Below, piece by piece: positions 35,245 through 46,500 of a stretch of 64,000 nt of DNA. The translations under genes and the position numbers were made by a program. The stretch's first letter is position 1; each line of letters begins with the position of its first letter. A model generated the notes under the pieces. It saw nothing but the letters and a program-made list of their open reading frames with translations. It was not told the origin of the DNA and did no database searches. The stretch is from the NCBI RefSeq assembly GCF_047948215.1, contig NC_134455.1, forward strand, positions 293,896,647 through 293,960,646. Reading direction: 5' to 3'. The stretch comes from Lycorma delicatula (lineage: Eukaryota > Arthropoda > Insecta > Hemiptera > Fulgoridae).

Positions 35245-35504
35245 TCCTAGCTATTAACGGGTTCAGGTACGAGGGTATTGCCGAATACGCTTGTGCAGGT
35301 GGGAAGAAACAGATCATCCATATCTGAAACATTTACGGTATATGCCATCATGTCCTTTTTTCTTCCTATTACTACCCAAACACAATGAGTACAATAAATA
35401 AATATCTTTTTCACACACACACGAAAAACGGTCAGAACAAAAATGAACGTCAAGGCGTCAATAGCTAGAGTTCCATCGCCAGGCGCGTCGAAACTACCCC
35501 ACAA
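35245..35504 (-). CDS. Possible short exon upstream of the RING ORF
   Basis: A minus-strand frame that contains GTAAATGTTTCAG followed by ATATGGATGATCTG. The acceptor context TTTCAG/ATAT is the same as that before the left small ORF. If used, the ATG starts a 24-residue peptide MDDLFLPTCTSVFGNTLVPE and on to a stop at 35247. I do not recognise the product. It may be the remnant of another Polinton gene or the leader of the RING transcript. Confidence 0.25.
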
Positions 35505-35531
35505 GACGCGTTGAATTGAAAGGAATTTTCA

Positions 35532-35603
35532 GACCTGTATCAAGCTGACCTTGTCGAGATGTTACCGTATGCTAAATCCAACAAAAATTATCGTTACATT
35601 CTG
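35532..35603 (+). pseudogene. Polinton integrase scrap
   Basis: The reading DLYQADLVEMLPYAKSNKNY, then RYIL, matches the start of the retroviral-type integrase catalytic core of Polintons (W-Q-A-D-L-V-E-M, with the first catalytic Asp). It is preceded by AATTTTCAG, a possible acceptor, and stops exactly where the right inverted repeat begins. The rest of the enzyme is gone. Confidence 0.75.
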
Positions 35604-35981
35604 AGAATTACACTTTGTATAACATAATATGCCGTTTCAGGTTACTTACGCTATTAAACTGCTGAGAGAATACGTAGTCGTTTCTTTGAATTACACGATT
35701 AACACTGTTCAAGGTTACTCGTAAAATGAAACCAGGCACGTGGCTTCAACGTCGGTTTGGGTGTGGCACTTTAGATGGTTGTGACGTGTGTGTGTGTGTG
35801 TGTGTTACGTCAAAGGTCAACTAGTCGTTGTTTGTGTATGGAAGTTTTCCTGTTCAAACATGTTTCAGGTCGGTCGGATGCGTAAGCATTGTAGGAGGGA
35901 ATACGAAGGTCTTGTATCTGTGTTGCGCATGCGCGACCGCTTTGAATCCGACGTTGCGATTGGTCGGTAGGGTGTCAGTCT

Positions 35982-36030
<49 letters not shown>

Positions 36031-36066
36031 GCTAGTACTGCGTCACTAATTCTACTGATGGCCGCT
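35604..36066 (-). repeat. Polinton right inverted repeat, inner part
   Basis: Inverted partner of 31952-32420, with one copy of the GTAATTC/ACGACTACG unit, a TG run at 35785-35804, TTGCGCATGCGC at 35923-35934 and a long CA run at 35981-36027. Beyond 36066 it continues with sequence related in inverted orientation to 30940-31060 and ends near the palindromic AAGATGGCG element at 36281-36305. Confidence 0.85.
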
Positions 36067-36869
36067 AAGAGCGCTAGTGTCGCAGCCGCCAGCTCATGGT
36101 CATGTTCGTCAGCTGTTCTTCAGTCGCGGGTCACACCTCGCACTGTCAGCAACTCCGCGCCCCTACGTCAACGCACGCACACGAACAAACACGCAGCCGC
36201 AACCACCTCCTGGTGAACTAGCCTCATCAGGGAAAAAGGAAAATTACAAGGTGGCGGACGGCGCCATATTGGAATCCAAGATGGCGTACTGTCCGCCATC
36301 TGGGACTTTGACGCCATTCTTCTATTTATGTACTACTGATATATATATATTTAAATTGGTTTTTTTCATATTTTCTTACAATTTTAACAGAACAAATATG
36401 TTTTAAATTGACTGAATATAATCTCTGTATTTCAGTGCATGATATTTAGTAATAAATTCAGCTCGATGAAGAAGCAAATTTCTTCACTGCTCACTATTTC
36501 TAAACCTAGAATGGAATTTTGTTGTTCTTGACAATGGCTCTACCATTTTCAAGTACGATTAGAGTCACATGCCAGGTTGTTGACAACCACCTGATTGTGG
36601 TAACTAATACATACAAATAAATAAATATTAATTTTTCTTTTTGTGCCATACAATTAGAGTTGCGGAAGTAATCTACAACTCTACACAATATTTCAGAAAT
36701 ACACCCACCCATACACCAAACTTCATCAGTCAGTCAAACCATTCTGGCAGTAGCTCTGTTCAAAGATAAATAAGCAAATAGATAAACAGCATTGTAAAAA
36801 CATTATTCTTGATTCAGAGATTTCTAAAATGCATATTCTAGTGAAAATCAGATTAATCGTTAATTATAT

Positions 36870-36872
36870 AAC

Positions 36873-36936
<64 letters not shown>
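36870..36936. repeat. Compound (TA)n(GA)n microsatellite
   Basis: A TA run directly followed by a GA run of about 36 bp. Confidence 0.95.
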
Positions 36937-36937
<1 letters not shown>

Positions 36938-37127
36938 TTTCACGAAGTTCTCCCGGGACTTTCATAACCTATTCTATTAGTGAAATTAGAGGAAAAAGTT
37001 CTTATAAGCATATATACAAAAATTCTTCGTTTGCGAATTACGACTATAGAAAGATTTCGGTCGGGTTTCAGCTACCCTTAACAAAGAGGTGTACTGAAGT
37101 TTTTAGGACGTTAACACTTTAAATCTT

Positions 37128-37154
37128 ACACCCAGCTCCCGTAGAGCTGGGTGT
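37128..37154. repeat. Perfect 11-bp hairpin
   Basis: ACACCCAGCTC and its exact inverse flank the loop CCGTA. Short direct repeats of TATAGCTCGCGTA follow at 37155 and about 37182. Confidence 0.85.
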
Positions 37155-37708
37155 ATATAGCTCGCGTATAGCGGACGGTATAGCTCGCGTAGAGTAACGC
37201 AGACGGATGACCGATTCCTGAGTATAGCCCTCGTCCTACATTTAATTGTATTACAACCGGCACGCATGCTACTCTTGTGATTATGATACATTCAATGATT
37301 CTTTAATTCATTTTGAATGGTTCTGAGTAGCTCTTATCGTGATCTGTTATTATGATATTTTGGAAGACACGTAATTTTATTCCACATGTGTTTCGTGCCA
37401 GCGAAAAGCTAGGTTATGGCCACTTTGTTCGTGGCAGTTCGTGAGATTGTCATGTGTTTATATTGATATTTCACTAAGATATCAACAGTTTAGATCAGTG
37501 AAAAAATTACTGTGTTCTTTTATTCTTTTTAGAAAGTTACTTTTAAAAAATATTCATATATTTTACGCCGCTAAAGCGTTGTTTACTTTGTGGTTTACAT
37601 GTTATTATTTTTTCTAATGTGAGTTGTTGTTTTCATTTTTCCAGGTGCGTTTATTGTATTATTTTCTAATATTTATTATTTCATCCAAGTGAACATTTTT
37701 TTTTCAAT

Positions 37709-38265
37709 ATGAATGAATTATCTCGTAGACGAGCCAAAAACAATAAACCTGACAAATGATCTGTCAGATTAAGAAATTTATGATAATAGTCTAAATGAAA
37801 TTTTTCCTGAAATTCTAAATGAAAGAATTTTTTATTTTGGATCTGAAGGAGAAATTGACGATGAGGATAATAGGTCTAGCATTGCCTAAAGTTTTCCTGA
37901 TCAGGGTCCATCTACATCTACTTCTCAGCCTGAGGCCAATAAAAATATCAAAAGAAAGAGAAGTAGTGGGTCTGAAAATCAATCAGATGAGATGCTGGGT
38001 TGATTGTTCGATGACAATCAGCCCTTTTGCCTGATTTCATTGAATTTAGTGGTATAACGGCAGCTATACATGACACATCAACACCATTTGATGTGTTTTC
38101 TATTTTTTTTCTGAGTCAATTGTAAGAGTGATCAAATCCGAAATTGATAAATATGCTAAATGTATAACAGATAAAGTAAAAAGAAATTATAAATTGAAAC
38201 CAAACAGCGTTTGAAGTAAATGGGAGAATGTCAAATTACATTAAATGTACTCATTTTTTTCTATA
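37709..38265 (+). pseudogene. piggyBac-like transposase N-terminal relic
   Basis: From ATG at 37709 the reading is MNELSRRRAKNNKPDK, then an acidic, Ser-rich segment (SEGEIDDEDN, STSTSQPEANKN, KRKRSSGSENQSDEM) and then FIEFSGITAAIHDTSTPFDV, FSIFF, IVRVIKSEIDKYAK. The pattern of an acidic N-terminus followed by T-P-F-D-x-F-x-x-F-F and E-x-N/D-K-Y-A is that of piggyBac-family transposases. At least four stops or frame changes occur and the DDD catalytic region is missing. Confidence 0.65.
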
Positions 38266-38540
38266 ACTTTTCATGTCGTAAAAACCTAAACTTAGACATT
38301 ACTGGTCCACTAATAAATTTATAAATACATCCTGAGCACGATCTCTTATGTCTTGAGTCTGGTGTTTTGCAATTTATCAGACTTTCATGTAAATGATAAT
38401 TCAACATATGTTTCAAAAAATCAACCTGGTCATGGCCCAATGCATAAAATAAGTTTACAAAATGGAAACCGCAATTCAGGATCATTAAAACCCTGCAAAA
38501 AGTAAGTTATCCTGAAGCAAAGAAAATTGCCAGCAGTTAA
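38260..38540. other. Unassigned sequence between two relics
   Basis: The minus strand has a 74-codon open frame with a CSGC motif, but there is nothing I recognise. It could be decayed piggyBac sequence. Confidence 0.3.
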
Positions 38541-38544
38541 ACAC

Positions 38545-39245
38545 CTCGACCGACAACAACTTTTGCAAACGGGATTGCTGCCCCATCTTATCCAAATTTA
38601 ACGTGGAGCAGTTTATGTCTGCTCTTTCGCCAAGTCTTGCTGCTATGATTGAGAGAATCGTAGATACTAGGATGGAATCTTCTCAGCAAAAATAATCAAT
38701 AAAACCCACGAAGATGCACCCACCGACGTTGTATATTACGATTTTAAGGAGACATCTGAAAAGGCCAAAAACGCCATCCCTTTGAGCAGTCATATGGTGA
38801 AGGAAGGTGTAGCAATGAAGCAGAAGAAATCTGAGCTCGGTGAGCTCGGCCTTCTCTATCGTAACTTGAACCTGCTCAAGAGCAGGTTCAAGTTACGATA
38901 GAGAAGGCCTTGGATACAGGGATTGGACAAGAAGCTATGGCACCTTCAAAAGCCCGGAGGGATCCTACAGAAAAGGCGAGTATTTCAGCCGCTCCAAAAT
39001 TGTTATTGGATAGTGCATCAAGTTTGAACTCTGAAACAACAATGTTGACCGTTTCATCTCGGTCGGTATCGCCTGATGCATCCCAAAGAATCAATGAAAA
39101 AACCAATGAAAAAGAATTATTGGACAGAAATGTAGATACCATATCCGAGGCCTCAAACATCCTGTCATCAGAGTGGAGGCCGTCAGGAGGATGGAGAAAA
39201 GAAGTAAGAAGAGATGGCCTAATGGAAAACCTAGGATATAAATAA
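38545..39245 (+). pseudogene. ORF1 (gag-like) tail of an I/jockey-type element
   Basis: The reading KFNVEQFMSALSPSLAAMIE and RIVDTRMESSQQK is followed after a palindromic interruption by EQVQVTIEKALDTGIG, a Ser/Thr-rich linker (SSLNSETTMLTVSSRSVSPD), and a basic tail (WRKEVRRDGLMENLG) ending at a TAA at 39243-39245. The helix near the start and disordered basic end fit ORF1 of an I-like element, like the one at 20590-21200. No RT sequence follows, so it is an isolated fragment. Confidence 0.5.
38848..38909. repeat. Perfect 62-bp palindrome (30-bp arms, 2-bp spacer)
   Basis: Bases 38848-38877 are the exact reverse complement of 38880-38909, with AA between. The right arm is in frame with the ORF1 reading, the left arm is not, so the left arm is an inverted copy made by a snapback event. 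Confidence 0.97.
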
Positions 39246-40850
39246 ATGTATACGTTTTCAATAAAGATTCTCTAAGTTTTCTAATATATCTTATTTTCAG
39301 AGATGTTTTGAATAGTAGTTTCTATTATTAGAGTGGGAAAGTTTTTTCTTCGTTTTTTTGTTTGGGAAGAGAGCTAATGACCAAAGTTGTCGATGTCTGT
39401 AATTTCCCCTTAAAAAAAACGTGTTCTTCGGTACATGATTTCATGTCAATTAAAATTAATTTATTTATCATATTATCTATAAAACCTTCTATATTAATAT
39501 TAATTACTAACTATTTTATATCTGTTAAATATTAAAAAAACACACCATGATACATAAGTGCACCATAATTGATTTATAGCTCTTTTTTCTCAAGGTACTC
39601 ATCGGCATTACAAATATAATAAATTACACCTTTCTTCCGTCACATTAAAATAATCAATAAAATACTAATATTTAAATACAATTACGTTGTGCACTTTAAT
39701 ATAACAAAATAAAAATCACAGTTTTCCTATTATTTCAATATGTTATCTTATTAACATATTTTATTCTCGTATTAAAGCATAGTAATATAAATTAATAAGT
39801 TATACAAAACAACTTAAATGCATAATTTTATTACAGATCTTTATGAATACAATATTAAATAAATCTATTAACTGATTGGTGAATTCATTCATTTGTATAC
39901 CAAATGCTACATCGTATACCAAATGTCACATTCATTTACTGACTCAGATTCTAACCTATAAGGAGCCCTTTGAACAACAAAAAAAAAAATGATTTGGATT
40001 TTTTGTTCCCCACTACTTGATACAGATACGAAAATTCCAAAATTCAAGGTACTGATTTTCCAGGATGTACAGTTCTTTCAGACTTATTTTTTGCAAGTAA
40101 AAAGAATCCTCGAAAAGAAAAATTTTAAAGGATCTTTTCTGATCCAGTTTTCTTAAAAACCATAGATCATTCACAAGATCGCGATTTGGTTTTTTCGTAG
40201 ATTTAATGACAATTCTAGAAAAATCATCATCACAAAAATTAATAGTATAAAAAGAATGGAGCTATTCAAAAACGTTTTGTTAGTAGAAATATAATATAAT
40301 CAATATAAATTCTATAAATATAGGAATATAATCTTTATATTTTACATGCTGACGGCTCATTACTGTTATTCCCGAACAGTTTAATGAGTTGAATTGCAAT
40401 TATCAATATTGATGGAATAAAGGTACGTTACATACCAAGCTCTACGTATACTCAATACAGGAACTGGAAATGGAGTTGCGTGTGTGGAAGGATTTAAATA
40501 ACTTTAGATTTCTGAAATTTCAGATCATTTCAGATTTCAGATCATCATAAGAATCGGTCAAATAGTGTTGGAGAGTCATTAAAAATGTATTGTGTTATAT
40601 TGTGTAATTTTGTTCCTTTCTTCTGTTATTTGCAAACAAAATTATATCTTAGGCTATACATGTCGTTATCAAATTTTTAGTTTTTTTTTGTTTTCTTTTT
40701 TTTTTGTATACTAGCGATAAGTACTTTAATAATAAAAAATCTGTTGGTAAATATTAAAAAAAAACTGTTTAAAATTGATAAAATTATTTCATTAAAGGTA
40801 TTATTGTATCTGACGTTATAACTAATGCACGAGTGCAAAATTATCATTAT
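39246..40850. other. AT-rich non-coding stretch
   Basis: No exon or transposon recognised. Confidence 0.5.
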
Positions 40851-40861
40851 ATTGAATAATA

Positions 40862-43510
40862 TAATGATAGGGAGGAGAGTGGAGTATTTCAAAACGCATA
40901 GCGATAGAATCATTGTAATAAGGATAAAATCAAAACCTAAACCGACAACGATTGTTAACGTCTATATGCCTACAAGCGCCCATGATGATGATGAGGTAGA
41001 GTGTGTATACGAAGAGATTGATGAAGCAATTAAACACGTAAAAGGAGATGAAAATTTAATAATAGTTGGAGATTGGAATGCAAGCATTGGAGAAGGCAAG
41101 GAAGGAAATATAGTGGGTGAATACGGGCTGGGCAAAAGGAATGAAAGAGGGGACCGACTTATAGAGTTTTGCACGAAGTATAATTTAGTAATTGCCAACA
41201 TCCAATTTAAAAATCATAATAGAAGAATATACACTTGGAAAAAGCCAGGCGATACTGCAAGGTATCAGATAGATTATATCATGGTTAAGCAAAGATTTAG
41301 AAATCAACTCGTTGACTGCAAAACTTACCCTGGAGCAGACATTGATAGCGACCATAATTTGGTGATAATGAAATGTAGATTGGGGTTTAAAAACCTGAAG
41401 AAAAGATGTCAGGTGAATCGGTGGAATTTAGAGAAGCTTGAGGAAGAGGAGGTAAAGAAGATTTTTGAGGAGGACATCGCAAGAGGTCCGAGTAAAAAAG
41501 ATAAGGTAGAAAATGTAGAAGAAGAATGGGAGAATGTTAAAAAGGAAATTCTTAAATCAGCAGAAGCAAACTTAGGCGGAATAAAGAGAACTGGTAGAAA
41601 ACCTTGGGTTTCAGACGATATATTGCAGCTGATGGATGAACGTAGAAAATATAAGAATGCTAGTGATGAAGAAAGTAAAAGGAACTATCGGCAATTAAGA
41701 AATGCTATAAACAGGAAGTGCAAACTGGTGAAAGAAGAGTGGATTAAAGAAAAGTGTTCAGAAGTGGAAAGAGAAATGAACATTGGTAAAATAGACGGAG
41801 CATACAGGAAAGTTAAGGAAAATTTTGGGGTACATAAATTAAAATGTAATAATGTGTTAAACAAAGATGGTACACCAATATATAATACGAAAGGTAAAGT
41901 CAATAGATGGGTGGAATATATTGAAGAGTTATACGGAGGAAATGAATTAGAAAATGGTGTTATAGAGGAAGAAGAGGAAGTTGAGGAGGATGAAATGGGA
42001 GAAACAATACTGAGATCTGAATTTAAGAGAGCATTAAAAGATTTAAATGGCAGAAAGGCTCCTGGAATAGACGGAATACCTGTAGAATTACTGCGCAGTG
42101 CAGGTGAGGAAGCGATTGATAGATTATACAAACTGGTGTGTAATATTTATGAAAATGGGGAATTTCCATCAGACTTCAAAAAAAGTGTTATAGTTATGAT
42201 ACCAAAGAAAGCAGGGGCAGATAAATGTGAAGAATACAGAACAATTAGTTTAACTAGTCATGCATCAAAAATCTTAACTAGAATTTTATACAGAAGAATT
42301 GAGAGGAGAGTGGAAGAAGTGTTAGGAGAAGACCAATTTGGTTTCAGGAAAAGTATAGGGACAAGGGAAGCAATTTTAGGCCTCAGATTAATAGTAGAAG
42401 GAAGATTAAAGAAAAACAAACCCACATACTTGGCGTATATAGACCTAGAAAAGGCTTTCGATAACGTAGACTGGAATAAAATGTTCAGCATTTTAAAAAA
42501 ATTAGGGTTCAAATACAGAGATAGAAGAACAATTGCTAACATGTACAGGAACCAAACAGCAACAATAACAATTGAAGAACATAAGAAAGAAGCCCTAATA
42601 AGAAAGTGAGTCCGACAAGGATGTTCCCTATCGCCGTTACTTTTTAATCTTTACATGGAACTAGCAGTTAATGATGTTAAAGAACAATTTAGATTCGGAG
42701 TAACAGTACAAGGTGAAAAGATAAAAATGCTACGATTTGCTGATGATATAGTAATTCTAGCCGAGAGTAAAAAGGATTTAGAAGAAACAATGAACGGCAT
42801 AGATGAAGTCCTACGCAAAAACTATCGCATGAAAATAAACAAGAACAAAACAAAAGTAATGAAATGTAGTAGAAATAACAAAGATAACTGAATGTGAAAA
42901 TAGGAGGAGAAAAGATTATGAAGGTAGAAGAATTTTGTTATTTGGGAAGTAAAATTACTAAAGATGGACGAAGCAGGAGCGATATAAAATGCCGAATAGC
43001 ACAAGCTAAACGAGCCTTCAGTAAGAAATATAATTTGTTTACATCAAAAATTAATTTAAATGTCAGGAAAAGATTTTTGAAAGTGTATGTTTGGAGTGTC
43101 GCTTTATATGGAAGTGAAACTTGGACAATCGGAGTATCTGAGAAGAAAAGATTAGAAGCTTTTGAAATGTGGTGCTATAGGAGAATGTTAAAAATCAGAT
43201 GGGTGGATAAAGTGACAAATGAAGAGGTATTGCGGCAAATAGATGAAGAAAGAAGCATTTGGAAAAATATAGTTAAAAGAAGAGACAGACTTATAGGCCA
43301 CATACTAAGGCATCCTGGAATAGTCGCTTTAATATTGGAAGGACAGGTAGAAGGGAAAAATTGTGTAGGCAGGCCACGTTTGGAGTATGTAAAACAAATT
43401 GTTGGGGATGTAGGATGTAGAGGGTATACTGAAATGAAACGACTAGCACTAGATAGGAAATCTTGGAGAGCTGCATCAAACCAGTCAAATGACTGAAGAC
43501 AAAAAAAAAA
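40862..43510 (+). mobile_element. RTE-type non-LTR retrotransposon, 5'-truncated, with target-site duplication
   Basis: ATTGAATAATA at 40851-40861 is repeated at 43510-43520 after the A tail (its first A may belong to the tail). Between them lie the end of an AP endonuclease and a full RT, ending CAAATGACTGAAGAC and poly(A). Truncation removes about the first 100 codons of the endonuclease. The copy at 11657-13114 is nearly identical, so the family was active recently. Confidence 0.95.
40866..43495 (+). pseudogene. RTE ORF2-like protein (endonuclease-RT), two lesions
   Basis: Encodes the C-terminal endonuclease and the reverse transcriptase of an RTE element of the kind often misannotated as craniofacial development protein 2-like. 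Seen: NVYMPTSAHDD, NLIIVGDWNASIGEG, YTWKKPG, QIDYIMVKQR and DSDHNLVIMKCR (endonuclease), then RKAPGIDGIPVELLRSAG, YIDLEKAFDNVDW, VRQGCSLSPLLF and RFADDIVILAES (RT), and a C-terminal LIGHILRHPGI plus GRPRLEY tail. Lesions: TGA at 42607-42609, one substitution away from the glycine codon seen in the nested copy, and a 4-bp deletion near 42888. The ATG at 40825 lies before the insertion point and is not part of the element. Confidence 0.93.
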
Positions 43511-43520
43511 TTGAATAATA

Positions 43521-46500
43521 CTTCTTTGATAGTTATATTTCAATAAAAACCTTCGCTTGGATTGTAACAAAGTTAAACATCCATAAACAGTTGGATTGCG
43601 CTTATCAAGTAGTGTTTCATTTACCACGTATATAGTACTCCATTAATCATAAAATTAAAATTACTATTATCCACAGTCTAAGATTTTTGACCGTTTTTTG
43701 GATGATAAATTCTCGCCGGGAAATCTAACTGATATAGTCTGCATGAAACTCACACTATGTTATTTCGCTTTGAAGCGTCTTAATATAAAACAAAGCATTC
43801 AAATAAAATTACTATGCCAACATCGTATATTCTCATCTAAAATTCGTCATCCGTTGGAGCTTCTAAAAAAAAAAGAAAATAATTACGAGTTTTAAAGGTA
43901 AAAAACTGGGATATTAGTTTTATGCAAGTAAGTATGAATCATATTGATCGACATTTAAAAGAAATATCCTGATTTAATTTATTTCTGCTGAAATAAAAGA
44001 GAAAAACGCAGTTACATTTTCTTAAAAAACATAACTGTACCCATCCATACCAAACCAGATAACAGAACTGTTTTCGTGTTACTGAGCAAAATACTTGTAC
44101 GTACGAGGAAGGAACTTATTATGCTTCCATTACTATTTTTAATAAATTACCATCTAATTCCCCACCAATATCTGCTTTTATGTGTATATAAGATAACTAT
44201 ATTTACATAGTATCTATATAAGTTATGTAACAGACTAAAAATCCTATTTTCATTGGAATATGCACTTTAGAAGTTTCTTAAACAAAAATACTGTTTTTCG
44301 CAATACTCTGTGTACATTTGTTTGTTTTTTCATAGAGCTTCAAGCCGATATTGATGAAATTTGGTATGTGATTGAATTTCTATAATATTTCTAATCGGTT
44401 TAAGTTGACTTTTAGATATTGTCTCCCCTCCAAAAGTAGAAAAGATTCTATTTTCTCATGAATGGCTGGAAATATGTTATTGAAATTTTTGCTTTAAGAT
44501 GAAGTAATTTGGAATAATCGTCATGTCGAAGAAAATTCGCAGAGTCCTTACCCACTCGTAAACTCGAGTAAACATCTCGTTTTTCAATCAATGACGCATT
44601 TTAAAATATATTTTCAAAATATGTAATAATGAAAATAAAAATTCTATAACTTAAATTTTTTTGTTCATAGTTCCGTTTACGAGAAAATTTTGACGAAAAA
44701 CACTACCTTATATTGTGGATATAATTTTCGGATCAGGAGTGCGTTTTTACAACAAAAAAAGAAGATGTAATAATGAAAAGTAAAAAAAATCAACAATCTG
44801 TAATAGTAGTAATAGCAGCAACATAATTTATATTTTAAATAACGACCCAACCAAATTTGTAACCGGTTCTTTTACAATGTTACTACTAAAGAAGTAGTCG
44901 CAATCACAATTTTTTTTTTAAACTATACGCTTTTTTTATTTTTATAAAAATAAAGGTTACTCGCGTTTATATCCCTCACATCTGTTCCTGCTTTCTAAGG
45001 TATAGTAACAATTACATTCTTTTTAAGATGTATGGTATTTCTCTCATCTACTATAATGAAACTTTTCTTTTACTCTTTTTTCCATAACAGAAATATTTCT
45101 GTTACCAATCATCATTTCCATGTATAGAGTTGACGTTTGGTATTCTAACCAACTGTTTCAATCAACTTACCTTAAAAGAATTCTGCCTGGTCTCTTCCAT
45201 TCCATTTCTTACTGAGAATTCACACTTCCAGACATTTGATAATTTTCCACATCTCTTACTGTTTCCTTAAAGTATGGAATTGTAGTTCTGTCCCATTGAA
45301 CTGCAATGTTCATAACATAAGGAAAATGGTGCTATCCCACCCAGTTTCAATTAGCCTTAGCATGGAGGATAGATGTTTAGAAACCTTTCCTAATTTAAAA
45401 AACAGACATAATATACTTACTGCCTGTTGGTTTAAAGGAAGTATTTTGTTTCCCATCAACAATCCATAACCAGGAAATGTTTCATTATTTATCTCCCAAT
45501 AACATTCTTTCTATGGATTACAGACTCCTGTATGAAGGTGAAAATTGAATTTGTCATCAGTAAGCAGGTCTAAGCAGCAGTAGGAATCAGTAGATAGAAA
45601 TAGAAAACAATTTATAAAAATCCTATTCATTTGCATCTTCATTGCATCTCTTACCCTTTCTTATTTTTCACTCTCATTGTAATTTACAAATATATTAAAA
45701 AAAAAAAACCAAATATGTAGATTGCACTATATTTCACAGGCTGCTGCTTGTGATTTGTTTTCCTGTTTACAAGATTGGAAGTGAGAAGTAAAGCATTATG
45801 ATTAATTTAGATATACCCGTATCTTTTCATCTTTTTTGCATATTGTCCATACACTTATTTTCAAATTTACAAAACAGAATTTTTTTTCAACTTCTAATCT
45901 CAAGTTAATATTTTTTTTTAAAGCCATTTTAAAAGCCTTAATAGAATTTGATAAATTACATCTGGTTTGGAGATTGATTTGTTATTCTTGGGTGTTGCAT
46001 TGACTTACAATATTTGTAAGCAATGGGCAGCTCTTTAGTGCTAGTTAGTATAGTCTAGTGTCTGTATTGCTCAAATTTTACAATAATATTTAGTTTAAGC
46101 TTGTAATTATTTCATTGTGTAACACATAGAAGAATGTTGCATCCTTTCTGGGGTGTTTTATATTAAGCGATGAAACAGGATTAAGAAATAGTATCTGGAG
46201 ACTAGGATCCTGGAAAACAAGAAGTGTATACACATATAACTGGGCTAATTTAATGCAGACATTGTTGAATTTTCATTAGTAACTTATTTATGGAATCGTT
46301 ACCACTTTTAACAATATTCATATGTTCTTACATGGTAAACAACCGTAGATCACTCCAAATGTACAGAGCAAAATAAATACCATCGTACAATTTCAGTTTG
46401 GATTTCTTAGTTACAGTTTGGTCATTTATCTAAGTAGTGAATATTTTAAACAATAAAATACACACTATTACTCGTACATATAGTTATACTTTTTTATATA

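Larger units (their letters stand above)
30340..36316. mobile_element. Polinton/Maverick-like element, internally deleted
   Basis: Long inverted repeats (inner part 31952-32420 against 35604-36066) enclose about 3.2 kb with a protein-primed type B DNA polymerase C-terminal half, a retroviral-type integrase scrap, a RING-finger ORF and a short ORF behind a spliced leader. PolB plus integrase plus long TIRs is the Polinton/Maverick signature. Capsid, protease and packaging ATPase genes are missing, so this is a deletion derivative of a 15-20 kb class. The outer ends carry a shared palindromic element (TCCAAGATNGCG then CGCCATCT) at 30343-30374 and 36276-36306. The exact termini and target duplication are not resolved. 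Confidence 0.75.
36317..37708. other. Non-coding stretch with microsatellites
   Basis: No exon or recognisable transposon. It holds the TA/GA compound microsatellite and a strong hairpin described separately. Confidence 0.5.

Noticed and set aside
36829..37122. Plus-strand frame with poly(Ile-Tyr) and poly(Arg-Glu)
   Set aside because: Produced by translation of the TA and GA microsatellite.
38261..38485. Minus-strand 74-codon frame with a CSGC motif
   Set aside because: One Cys pair is not a domain, and the frame is no longer than expected by chance between two relics.
40825..40865. ATG at 40825 as the start of the RTE protein
   Set aside because: The target-site duplication places the element start at 40862, so the upstream codons are flanking DNA fused by chance.
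41685..42542. Long minus-strand frames opposite the RTE ORF (also plus-strand ones at 12062-13136)
   Set aside because: They are antisense shadows of the RTE reverse transcriptase; the Ser/Leu/Phe-rich content is the complement of its Lys/Glu-rich codons.
44330..44600. Moderately GC-rich segment in an AT-rich desert
   Set aside because: It looks repeat-like, but I find no second copy, ends or coding motif in the window.
45236..45469. 77-codon open frame in the 43.5-48.4 kb desert
   Set aside because: No start context, splice sites, motif or protein-like composition pattern that sets it apart from chance.
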